A stretch of DNA of 64,000 nucleotides from Streptomyces toxytricini (GTDB lineage: Bacteria > Actinomycetota > Actinomycetes > Streptomycetales > Streptomycetaceae). The notes under the pieces are model-generated. The model saw only the letters and a list, made by a program, of their open reading frames with translations. It was not told where the DNA came from and did not search any database. How positions within the stretch are numbered: position 1 is the first letter of the stretch; each line of letters begins with the position of its first letter. Made by a program: the position numbers and the translations under genes. This document shows, piece by piece, positions 40,096 to 49,000 of the stretch. The stretch lies in assembly GCF_014649915.1 (NCBI RefSeq), contig NZ_BMTY01000015.1, positions 1-64,000 of the forward strand, given 5' to 3'.

Positions 40096-41037
40096 GTGGG
40101 GGTCGACGAGGAGTGGGGCGCCCTGCGCTCCGAGGCCGCAACACGGCCTGCGACACCGGTCGTTGATGCGTACGAGGTGGCGCGAGCGGCGGCGCTGCAG
40201 CGTCTCGCGGATGACCCCACCCTCAGCCCGGAGCCAATTGCCCTAGGAGACTATGAGCGGGCCCTGAGATCACAGAACAACGAACGAGTCATACGGCGGG
40301 AGGGCGGGAGGGTGCCGCCCCCAGCTGTCTGCATTGATGGAACTGGCAAGGACCAGAAAATGGCGGTGACCAACACGGGGAATCCGATGCCGCGCTTCGA
40401 GCGAGCCAGGACCGCACTTGAGCGATTCGCGCCTTTGGCATGGCTCAAATGCACCCCCGAAATCGATCACACAGGGCGCATCCAAGCACCTTTGCCGGGT
40501 TGGCGTTTCAGCGAACCGCATCCCGAGCTCAAAGAGATGTTCATGTCGGTGGTAAAGGATGCACCACAAAACGTCACCTGGGTTTTCAAGGAGAGGCGGA
40601 ATTCGCTGATCGCGCCGTCGCGGCTGACGCAACACGAGCAGGGCGGCGAAGACCACCCCGATCTCGCGATTGCCCCAAGTGGAAATGATCAGCAGTTCTG
40701 CATCGCCGCCTCCCATGACATCGACCTCATCATCCATGCGATCGCCGCACAGCCTGCATTGCCGACCGCAACACGGCTGTACGTGACCCAAATAGCCAAA
40801 GTTTCACCCGACGAGTTGGTGTGCATCGTGAAAAGCTTCACGGGTGAGGCGCGGGTTGGCATGCTGTTCCGGGCCGTCGGTGCGCCCGACATCGAGGTCC
40901 GGCTGGCCGCGCTCCACTGGTACCCGCTCAGGCCGGAAACCGTGGGGCGTGCCCCTCTCGCCAAGGTAACCCTCGTCGGCCACGGTGCTGGGCGCATCGA
41001 CCCCAAAGAACTACTCGTCAGCTTTCCCGACCACTGA
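40096..41037 (+). CDS. unknown protein, first of a three-gene accessory cluster
   Basis: A 313-aa soluble protein with no family that I recognise. GTG 40096 has AGAAGG 8 nt upstream. There is no signal peptide or membrane segment. Notable segments are V-C-I-D-G-T-G-K-D-Q-K-M, W-V-F-K-E-R-R-N-S-L-I-A-P-S-R-L, and a C-terminal beta-rich part (V-R-L-A-A-L-H-W-Y-P-L-R-P-E, V-T-L-V-G-H-G-A-G-R-I-D-P). Third-position GC is visibly lower than in neighbours, with many A/T-ending codons (CCA, CTA, TAT), so it was probably acquired laterally. It is followed after 16 nt by another unknown gene. A toxin/immunity or antiphage unit is conceivable but nothing diagnostic is visible. Confidence 0.6.
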   Translation: MGVDEEWGALRSEAATRPATPVVDAYEVARAAALQRLADDPTLSPEPIALGDYERALRSQNNERVIRREGGRVPPPAVCIDGTGKDQKMAVTNTGNPMPRFERARTALERFAPLAWLKCTPEIDHTGRIQAPLPGWRFSEPHPELKEMFMSVVKDAPQNVTWVFKERRNSLIAPSRLTQHEQGGEDHPDLAIAPSGNDQQFCIAASHDIDLIIHAIAAQPALPTATRLYVTQIAKVSPDELVCIVKSFTGEARVGMLFRAVGAPDIEVRLAALHWYPLRPETVGRAPLAKVTLVGHGAGRIDPKELLVSFPDH

Positions 41038-41053
41038 GGCAGGATTTTGTTCC

Positions 41054-41491
41054 GTGAACATGGAATTCAGCGTGCGCCCCGACCAGGGCGATCCCAGCGG
41101 GTTCAATCTCGGGGACATGCTGTGGTGTGGGGAGTTGGGGCAGGCCGGGTCGGCGGGGCATAGGCCCGATCAAGGGATGATGATCTACGTCTCGGTGACC
41201 GAACTGATGGACTGCCTCGGAGGGCTGCTCCAAGGACGTACCAGGTCTGCATCCTTCACTGGTGCCGATACGTCGTTCGGGCTGGCGTTCAGGATGACGA
41301 CAAAGGGAATCCGAGTCGCATCTTCATCCGGGCCGGTCGCGGTCGTCAGTCCTGCGGCGCTTGCACTGACGGCGCTCTCCGCAGCCGAAGAGTTGGCGCG
41401 CCTCCACCTGGACGGCCTGCCTCCCGACGGGGTTGCGGACGACTACGTGGCCGCGCTGCGGAAATTCCGGCTCACCGCACACGCCTGTTGA
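41054..41491 (+). CDS. unknown protein, second of the accessory cluster
   Basis: A 145-aa protein. It starts V-N-M-E-F-S-V-R-P-D, and GTG 41054 has AGGA 9 nt upstream (ATG 41060 is possible). The fold looks alpha/beta with a hydrophobic helix P-A-A-L-A-L-T-A-L-S-A-A-E-E-L-A-R-L near residue 105. It resembles, in size and shape only, small immunity-type proteins. It is cotranscribed with the gene before it; base composition is also lower in GC than the core genes. Confidence 0.6.
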   Translation: MNMEFSVRPDQGDPSGFNLGDMLWCGELGQAGSAGHRPDQGMMIYVSVTELMDCLGGLLQGRTRSASFTGADTSFGLAFRMTTKGIRVASSSGPVAVVSPAALALTALSAAEELARLHLDGLPPDGVADDYVAALRKFRLTAHAC

Positions 41492-41535
41492 GGGGTCGCA
41501 CACGCGTCGTCCCGGCCTGTTGGTACAGCGGATGC

Positions 41536-41883
41536 GTGCCGGCCGTGCTGCCGGTGGAGTGGGAGGTCTGGGGTCTGCCGGTCGGCAGCATCGAGGACGA
41601 TCTCACCGCGGCGATCGGCCCGAACGTCGGCCTGGTCAACTGGCAGTCCCTGCAATGGCCGGCCGCACCCGAGGCGGGCTTCCACGGCGAAGCCACGCAC
41701 GCCGAGGTGACGCTCCTCTTCAACACCCGTACCCGCGAGCTCGACGGGCCCACCGGCGACCACACGGTGCTCGTCCACGTCCGCAGCATCGTCTGCGACG
41801 GCCGCCAGGCGGGAGAGCCGTACGCCCACTGGGTCGCCGCGCAGGTCGGGCTCGCGGTCACCGGGCCCGCTCAACGGTCCTGA
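41536..41883 (+). CDS. unknown small protein, third of the accessory cluster
   Basis: A 115-aa protein reading V-P-A-V-L-P-V-E-W-E-V-W-G-L-P-V-G-S, then a beta-rich body ending G-L-A-V-T-G-P. The open frame continues upstream to a TTG at 41488 that overlaps the previous stop; GTG 41536 gives a more natural N-terminus. It may be cotranscribed with the preceding gene. Its GC content returns to normal. The function is unknown; it converges with the deaminase-ASCH gene. Confidence 0.5.
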   Translation: MPAVLPVEWEVWGLPVGSIEDDLTAAIGPNVGLVNWQSLQWPAAPEAGFHGEATHAEVTLLFNTRTRELDGPTGDHTVLVHVRSIVCDGRQAGEPYAHWVAAQVGLAVTGPAQRS

Positions 41884-41923
41884 AGGCGGTCCGCAGCCTG
41901 TACGCCGCGGCCCGCCCAGGCGG

Positions 41924-42673
41924 TCACTCCGCCAGGCGGAAGTGGACCACCGAGACGTCGTCGGTCGGCTTGATGTCCGGGTAGTGGAACCTCAGCCTGT
42001 CCTGCAGCTCGGCAAGGTCCCGGAAGCCGTCGGCGACGGCGTCCTCCTCGGTCAACTCGGCGACGCTCTTGGAGGTGGTCTGCGTGATGACGCCCGGCAG
42101 CACCACGTCCTCGTCCAGCTCGAACACCATGTTCACCGGGCCCGGTTCCACCGGGTCGCGGAACCGTACCGTCGACGTCTTCCGCCCGGCGCGTACGGCA
42201 TCGAGGTATGTGCGGTGGAAGTACAGGATCTGCGTCGCAGCCGGGCCCGGCGCCCCGTCGGGGTCTGCCGACTGCTCCTCCCAGACATAGGCATGGGGCA
42301 GCAGGTCGGTGATCGCAACACTGCGGATGCCGTCGGCCACCGGTACGAGGACGCGGATGCCCGGGTGCTGGTCCAGCAGGATCTGCCGGTCGCGGCCGCA
42401 CGGTGCGAGCACCCCGCGGCCCCTGTCGCCGACGGCGACGATCGCCGTCAGGTCGCGTGCCCCCTCGGCGCGCGCATGCCCGAGCGCGACCAACTCCGCG
42501 CAGGGGCCGCCCGTGAAGTGGTAGAGGTTGATGCCGCCGAACATCCGGCCCTGCGCGTCGCGCACGGCCGCCCCGACGGTGTGGACCTCGCCGTCGCCGT
42601 TCGCCTCGACGATGCGCCGGGCGAACTCGACCAGCTCCAGGTCTTCTTGCGGTAGATGCATCGTGTTGTCCAT
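41924..42673 (-). CDS. cytidine-deaminase-like domain fused to an ASCH domain
   Basis: A 249-aa fusion. Residues 5-125 resemble blasticidin-S/cytidine deaminases: the catalytic block is G-P-C-A-E (Cys 58, Glu 60) and the second zinc block reads A-P-C-G-R-D-R-Q, where the usual P-C-x-x-C has Asp 95 in place of the last Cys. Residues about 148-245 are an ASCH domain (I-L-Y-F-H-R-T-Y-L-D-A-V-R-A-G-R-K-T-S-T-V-R-F-R, E-L-T-E-E-D-A-V-A-D-G-F). ASCH/PUA-like domains bind modified bases, and some hydrolyse N4-acetylcytidine, so a coupled nucleoside salvage or repair reaction is plausible. ATG 42673. It stands alone next to glnE. Confidence 0.85.
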   Translation of the reverse strand: MDNTMHLPQEDLELVEFARRIVEANGDGEVHTVGAAVRDAQGRMFGGINLYHFTGGPCAELVALGHARAEGARDLTAIVAVGDRGRGVLAPCGRDRQILLDQHPGIRVLVPVADGIRSVAITDLLPHAYVWEEQSADPDGAPGPAATQILYFHRTYLDAVRAGRKTSTVRFRDPVEPGPVNMVFELDEDVVLPGVITQTTSKSVAELTEEDAVADGFRDLAELQDRLRFHYPDIKPTDDVSVVHFRLAE

Positions 42674-42697
42674 CCGACAGACATTACGCACAGGGCG

Positions 42698-45685
42698 TTA
42701 GCCGCCGTAGAAGAGGTCGTCGACGATGGCGCGGGCGCGGCGGGTGGTGCGGCGGTAGTCGTCCAGCATTTCGCCGACCGTGCCCTCCGCGTAGCCCAGG
42801 TAGCGGCCGACTGCGGCCAGTTCGCGGGCCTCGGACGGGAACGTGTCCCCGGCGCGGCCGCGGACCAGCATCACCGCGTTGCGGACGCGGGAGGCCAGCA
42901 CCCACGCCTCGTCCAGGACCTGCGCCTCCTCCCTCCCGATGAGGCCGGCCGTGCGGGCCGCGGCCAGGGCTTCGCGGGTGCGGGTGGTGCGCAGGCCCGG
43001 TTCGGTCCAGGCGTGCCGCATCTGGAGCAGCTGCACCGTCCACTCGACGTCGCTGAGTCCGCCGCGGCCCAGCTTCGTGTGGAGGGTGGGGTCGGCGCCG
43101 CGCGGCAGGCGTTCGGACTCCATGCGGGCCTTCAGGCGGCGGATCTCGCGGACCGCGTCGTCGCCGAGCCCCCCGGCCGGGTAGCGCAGCGGGTCGACCA
43201 GGTCGATGAAGCGTCGGCCGAGGTCGGGGTCGCCGGCGACCGGCACGGCGCGCAGCAGGGCCTGGCTCTCCCAGGTGAGGGACCAGCGGCGGTAGTAGGC
43301 GGCGTACGAGGCGAGCGTGCGGACCAGCGGCCCGGAGCGGCCTTCGGGGCGCAGGTCGGCGTCGATGAGGAGCGGCGGGTCGGCGGTGGGGAGCTGCAGG
43401 AGCCGGCGCATCTCGGCGACGACGGCCTGGGCGGCCTTCGCGGCCTCCTGTTCGTCGACGCCTTCGCGGGGCTCGTGGACGAAGAGGACGTCGGCGTCGG
43501 AGCCGTAGCCGAGCTCGTGCCCGCCGAAGCGGCCGACGCCGATGACGGCGAACCGCGTCGGGAGGGTCTCGCCCCACTGCTCGCGGACGGCGGCGCGCAG
43601 GGCTCCGCCGATGGTGGCGGCGGTGAGGTCGGTGACGGCCCGGCCGACGCGGTCGACGAGGGCGCCGAGGTCGGTCTCCGCGGGGCTGTCCTCCGTACCG
43701 TACGAGCCGATGATGTCGGCGGCGGCGGTACGGAACAGCTCCCGCCGCCGCACCCCGCGGGCGGCCGTGACGGCGGCCTCGGCGCTGTCGGCGCGCCCGA
43801 CCGCGGCCAGCACCTCCTGCTCCAGGGCGTCGGCGGTGCGCGGCTGGAGGCCCTCGGGGTCGCCGAGGAGGGCGACGGCCTCGGGGGCGCGCAGCAGCAG
43901 GTCGGGCGCGAGGCGGCCGGCGGACAGGACGCGGGCCAGGTTCTCGGCGGCGGCGCCCTCGTCGCGCAGGAGGCGCAGGTACCAGGGGGTCTTGCCGAGG
44001 GCGTCGGAGACCTTCCGGAAGTTCAGCAGGCCGGCGTCGGGGTCGGCGGAGTCGGCGAACCAGCCCAGCATGACCGGCAGCAGGGTCCGCTGGATGGCGG
44101 CCTTGCGGGTGACGCCGGAGGCGAGGGCCTCCAGGTGGCGCAGGGCGGCGGCCGGGTCGGCGTACCCGAGGGCCTCCAGGCGCTGGCCGGCGGCGCGCGG
44201 GGAGAGCCGGGTCTCGCCGGGGGTGAGCTGGGCGACGGCGTCGAGGAGCGGCCGGTAGAACAGCTTCTCGTGCAGGCGGCGGACCACGGAGGCGTGGCGG
44301 CGCCAGGCCCGGTTGAGTTCGGCGACGGGTTCGGTGCGCAGCCCGAGGGAGCGGCCGAGGCGGCGCAGGTCGGCCTCGTCCTCGGGGACGAGGTGGGTGC
44401 GGCGCAGCCGGTAAAGCTGGATCCGGTGCTCCATGGCGCGCAGGAAGCGGTAGGCGTCGCCGAGCTGGGCGGCGTCCGTACGCCCGACGTACCCGCCGGC
44501 GGCGAGGGCGTGCAGGGCGTCGAGGGTGGTGCGGGAGTGCAGGGTGGTGTCGCTGCGGCCGTGGACGAGCTGGAGCAGCTGCACCGCGAACTCGACGTCC
44601 CGGAGCCCGCCGGGGCCGAGCTTCAGCTCGCGGTCGACGTGGGCGGCGGGGATGTTGTCGACGACGCGGCGGCGCATGTGCTGCACGTCGGCGACGAAGT
44701 TCTCCCGCTCGGCGGCCTGCCACACGAGCGGCGTTATGGCCTCGACGTACTGGGCGCCGAGGTCGGGGTCGCCGGCGACGGCGCGGGCCTTGAGGAGCGC
44801 CTGGAACTCCCACGTCTTGGCCCAGCGCTGGTAGTAGGCGAGGTGGGAGGGGAGGGTGCGGACGAGGGGGCCGTTGCGGCCCTCGGGACGCAGGTTGGCG
44901 TCGACGGGCCAGATGGTGCCCTCGACGGTGGTCTCGGAGCAGATCCGCATCAGGTGGGAGGCGAGGCGGGTGGCGGCGCGGAGCGCGGCGGACTCGTCGG
45001 CGCCGTTCGCGGCGTCGCCGACGAAGATGACGTCGACGTCGGAGACGTAGTTCAGCTCGTCGCCGCCGCACTTGCCCATCGCGATGACGGCGAGGCGGCA
45101 CTGCGCGGCGTCCTCGGGCGCGGCGGCGGTCGCGATGCGCAGGGCGGCGCGGAGGGTGGCGGTGGCGAGGTCGGCGAGCTCGGCGGCGGTCTCGGCGACG
45201 TCGATGGTGCCGCAGACGTCGCGGGCGGCGATCGACAGCAGGCAGCGGCGGTAGGCGACGCGCAGCCGTACGGGATCGTGGGCGTCGGCGAGGCACTGCT
45301 CGAAGTCGGCGAGGCCGGGGTGGAGGTCGGCGGGCTCGTACGTTTCGAGGGCGTGCCAGTCGGCGGAGTGGCGGGCCAGGTGGTCGGCGAGGGCTTCGGA
45401 CGCGCCGAGCACGCCGAGGAGGCGGTCGCGCAGCGGCTTGGACCGCAGGAGGGTGTCGAGGAGGACGCGCCGGCCGGGCTCGTCCTCGGCCTCGGCGAGG
45501 CGGACCAGACCGCGCAGGGCCAGGTCGGGGTCGGCGGTCGCGCCGAGGGCGTCGAGGAGCACCGGGTCGTTGCGTACGGCGGCCAGCGCGTCGGAGTCGA
45601 GCAGCGCGGCAGCGGCCGACGGGTCGGTGAAGCCGCTGCGGAGCAGCCTCGTGAAGGTACTGCTCCTGCGTCCGGGGACCGTCAT
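42698..45685 (-). CDS. glnE: glutamine synthetase adenylyltransferase/adenylyl-removing enzyme
   Basis: A 995-aa bifunctional enzyme that adenylylates and de-adenylylates type I glutamine synthetase. Two nucleotidyltransferase domains are visible, each with the catalytic S-D-x-D: N-Y-V-S-D-V-D-V-I-F-V-G in the N-terminal (removing) half and G-Y-G-S-D-A-D-V-L-F-V-H in the C-terminal (adenylylating) half. Each is followed by its helical GlnD_UR_UTase-like domain (R-D-V-E-F-A-V-Q-L-L-Q-L and L-S-D-V-E-W-T-V-Q-L-L-Q-M). Full length compared with the E. coli enzyme (946 aa). ATG 45685. Its position in a region that also contains glnII and a glnA2 remnant fits the conserved Streptomyces nitrogen-metabolism locus. 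Confidence 0.97.
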   Translation of the reverse strand: MTVPGRRSSTFTRLLRSGFTDPSAAAALLDSDALAAVRNDPVLLDALGATADPDLALRGLVRLAEAEDEPGRRVLLDTLLRSKPLRDRLLGVLGASEALADHLARHSADWHALETYEPADLHPGLADFEQCLADAHDPVRLRVAYRRCLLSIAARDVCGTIDVAETAAELADLATATLRAALRIATAAAPEDAAQCRLAVIAMGKCGGDELNYVSDVDVIFVGDAANGADESAALRAATRLASHLMRICSETTVEGTIWPVDANLRPEGRNGPLVRTLPSHLAYYQRWAKTWEFQALLKARAVAGDPDLGAQYVEAITPLVWQAAERENFVADVQHMRRRVVDNIPAAHVDRELKLGPGGLRDVEFAVQLLQLVHGRSDTTLHSRTTLDALHALAAGGYVGRTDAAQLGDAYRFLRAMEHRIQLYRLRRTHLVPEDEADLRRLGRSLGLRTEPVAELNRAWRRHASVVRRLHEKLFYRPLLDAVAQLTPGETRLSPRAAGQRLEALGYADPAAALRHLEALASGVTRKAAIQRTLLPVMLGWFADSADPDAGLLNFRKVSDALGKTPWYLRLLRDEGAAAENLARVLSAGRLAPDLLLRAPEAVALLGDPEGLQPRTADALEQEVLAAVGRADSAEAAVTAARGVRRRELFRTAAADIIGSYGTEDSPAETDLGALVDRVGRAVTDLTAATIGGALRAAVREQWGETLPTRFAVIGVGRFGGHELGYGSDADVLFVHEPREGVDEQEAAKAAQAVVAEMRRLLQLPTADPPLLIDADLRPEGRSGPLVRTLASYAAYYRRWSLTWESQALLRAVPVAGDPDLGRRFIDLVDPLRYPAGGLGDDAVREIRRLKARMESERLPRGADPTLHTKLGRGGLSDVEWTVQLLQMRHAWTEPGLRTTRTREALAAARTAGLIGREEAQVLDEAWVLASRVRNAVMLVRGRAGDTFPSEARELAAVGRYLGYAEGTVGEMLDDYRRTTRRARAIVDDLFYGG

Positions 45686-46016
45686 CCCGCTGCCTCCCGC
45701 GCACGTTCACGCCGCTGTGCCGACTGACCTCGTATGCCTTGAGGGGGAGCCTAGCCGGAGCAGGCGTTCGACTCACGGGCACCTCACGGGCACACCCGGC
45801 ACGTATCATGAGGCGGAATTGTCGGGTTATCCGAGGAATGCCGCAGGCCGAACCGCCGGAAACCCGTCGAACCCCTGCACAGGCACCGCCGCCGGGCCAC
45901 CGGCCCCGGCACCGCACCCGCCTGCGCGCACCCAAGCCAACCCGCCCCCGACAACCGGCCCGCCTCCGCCCGCGGAGGCGGGCACCCGCCGAACGGACCC
46001 GCCCCAGAGGACCCCC
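45686..46016. other. glnE-LmbE divergent spacer
   Basis: This 331-nt spacer holds two promoters by position but I find no confident -10/-35 pair. The only clear structure is the hairpin at 45959-45982. AGAGG (46006-46010) is the ribosome site of the downstream gene. Confidence 0.5.
45959..45982 (+). promoter_or_regulatory. 5'UTR hairpin before the LmbE gene
   Basis: CCCGCCTCCGC/GCGGAGGCGGG form a perfect 11-base inverted repeat, 34 nt before the start codon and clear of the ribosome site. Confidence 0.6.
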
Positions 46017-49000
46017 ATGCCCGACCACCACCCCGGCCAGGGCCACCGCCATGCGGGCGGCACGGCGCCGGCCGGAACGGGAGCCGGGGCGGCGGAGGCG
46101 GCCGCAGCGGCCGGAACCGGGCCCGAGACCGGAATCCGGGTGACCAAAGCCACAACGCCCGGGGCAGGCACGACGGATACGGCGGATTCCAGCACTGCGG
46201 GGACGGCCGCGGCCGGCGCGACGGGGACGGCCGGGCGGCAGGTGCCACCACCCCCCGGACCCCCGATCCCGGCCCCGCGCCCGGAGGGCGGCCGAGGCCT
46301 GCCCCCGCGCCCCGGCTCCCAGCCGGGGCAGCCCACATCCCCGCGCCCCGGCCCGTACGCACACTCGGGCCCCCGCCCCGCGACCGCCCGCCCCCGGCTG
46401 CGAGCAGAATCACACCCGCAGGCCCAGCCTCTGACATCCCCGCACCCCGTCCCCGGACCGCGCCCCGAGGGCGGCCAAGGCCTGCCCCCGCAGGCCGTAT
46501 CGCAGCGCGGGCCCCAGCCCCTCGCGGGCCCGCACCTGGACACCGCCCCGACCCCGGAAGCCCCCCGGCCGCGTCCCGTTCAGGGTCCGCGCCACGAGGG
46601 CGGCCAAGGCCTGCCCCCGCAGGCCGTATCGCAGCGCGGGCCGCAGCCCCTCGCGGGCCCGCACCCGGACACCGCCCCACCCCCGGAGACCCCCCGGCCC
46701 CACCCCCTCCCCGGTCCGCGCCCCGAGGGGGGCCGAAGCCTGCCCCCGAACGCCGGATCACAGCGCGGGCCGAAGGTGCAGCCGCCCGCGCCGCCGTACC
46801 CGTACGCCGTCCCGGACCGCGAGGGCGCCCGGCCGCACCCCGAGGCCGACGGCGCTCCGGGCGGGCTGCCCGGTCAGGCCCCGGCGTGGGTGCCCGGGCA
46901 GGGTCCGGGTCGGGAGGTAGGCGGGCTGCCGGGCGAGTGCGCGCCCGCGGTCGGCGAGTCCGAGGGCCGGCCCCTCGATGCCGCCCGGGTCAGGCCGGGC
47001 GACCCGGAGGGCATATCCAGCACAACGGACATACCGGGCCAGCGGGTTCCGTCGCCCGAGCACGGCTACGGGGACCCCGACGACGCGTTCGGGAGCGGGG
47101 CCGCCCCGCACCCCGACGACGCGGCGACAGACGGCGGGGGCTCCGCCTCCGCCGAGGCGGCCGACCCGGCGACGGCCGGGCCTCCCGGCATCCCCGTGCA
47201 GCGGCCCGGCAGCCGTCCCACGGGCCGGCGGCGCGGCCGAACCGTCCCCGGCCCGCGGCAGCCCGCCACCCCGGCCGCAGCCCCGGCCGCGGCCACCACC
47301 GCACCCGGCGCCGCGGCCACCGCAGACCCCGCGGCCGCGGCGACAGCAGACGCCCACGCCGAAGCCCAGTCCGAAACCCAGGCCCACGCCCAGGCTGCCG
47401 CCGCCCGCCGCCTCGCGCGCCGCGTCGTCAAGGCCGCCGGGTTCTGCGCGGCCGTCACCGCCGGCACGATGCTCCTGCTCCGCGGCAACGAAGCCCTCAC
47501 CGGCCTCGCCACCGCCCCCGCCGCCCCCTCGGCGGCCAAGGCCCCGGCCATACCCGCGGCGGCCCCCGACCCCGGACGCGTCGTCCAGATCGTCGCCCAC
47601 CCCGACGACGACCTGTACTTCATGAACCCGGAACTCCGGCACTCCCTGTCCGCCGGCACCGGCCACAGCGTCACGTCCGTCTACCTCACCTCCGGCGAGG
47701 CCGACGGCGTCAACGCCGGCGCCGCCGGGCGCGCGTCCGCCCGCCCCGACAAGCGCGCCTACGCCGAGGCACGCCAGAACGGCATCCGCGCCGCCTACGC
47801 CAAGATGGCCACCGGCGACCGCACCAGCGCCTGGAAGCGCACCTCCGTCCCCACCCGCGGCGGCGGCCGCGCCGAGGTCGACGTCCTCGTCGCCCGCCCC
47901 GAGGTCCACCTCGTCTGGCTGCAGCTCCGCGAGGCCGGCACCGTCCACGCCGAGGTCCCCGACAGCCTGCGCGGCCTGTGGGACGGCAAGACTCCCCGCC
48001 TGGAGTCCGTCCTCGCCTCCGGCAGCCCCGTCACCGAGCCGTACGCCTACTCGCGCGACGATCTCGTCCGCACCCTCGTCGGCGTACTCGACCACTACCG
48101 GCCGACGACCGTCCGCGTCCAGGACCCCACCCCCGGCCGAGCCCCCGCCACCGGCCGGTTCACCGACCACCAGGACCACTTCTACGGCGCCCGCTTCGCC
48201 CAGGCGGCGCTCGCCGCCTACGCGGCGCAGGTCAAGGACCGGCCGCACTTCGCCGTGCAGAACTACCTCGGCTACTCCAACGGCTCCCTGCCCGGCACCC
48301 TCGACCCGCAGACGTCCGCGGACAAGCTGGACATCATGGACGTCTACGCCTGGGTCGACCGCGAGAACCACTGCGGCAGCAGCGCCGGCTGCGGCGACCT
48401 CAAGGTCGCGGACCACCCCGCGGGCAACAACTGGACCTCCAACATCAACCACGCCCGCGGCTCCGGCACCACCTGGCTGGCCTCCGACCGCCGGCACGGC
48501 CTGTGGGCGTTCCAGGTGCTCGACGGCCAGGTCGCGCTCTGGCACCGGGCCGGCCCGATCGGCCCGTGGAGCGGGCCGCACCTGCTGCCGGGCACCGGCA
48601 TCGACCCGGGCGTGTCCACGGTCACCCTCCCGGACGGGCGCATCGCGGCGTTCGCGACGCGCACCACGCTCGGCGAGCAGCCGTCGGACTACCGGCGCGA
48701 GGTCGTGTACGCCGTTCAAAGGGCCCCCGGCGCACGGGAATTCGGCGCCTGGCGATCACTGGGCACCCCGGAGGCGTCCGACGCGGACCGCACCTCCGAC
48801 ATCAGCGCGCCCGCGGTCTCCGTGGACGGCGCGGGCCGGCTCGCGGCGTACGTCCGCGACGGCGGCCACACCCTGCGCGGCCGCGAGCAGCGGGCGGACG
48901 GCACCTGGGGCCCCTGGGAGGCCCACGGCGGCGCCGGCCTGCTCGGCACCCCGGTGGCGGCCACCGACGCGGCGGGCCGGCGCACGGTGTTCGCCGCGGC

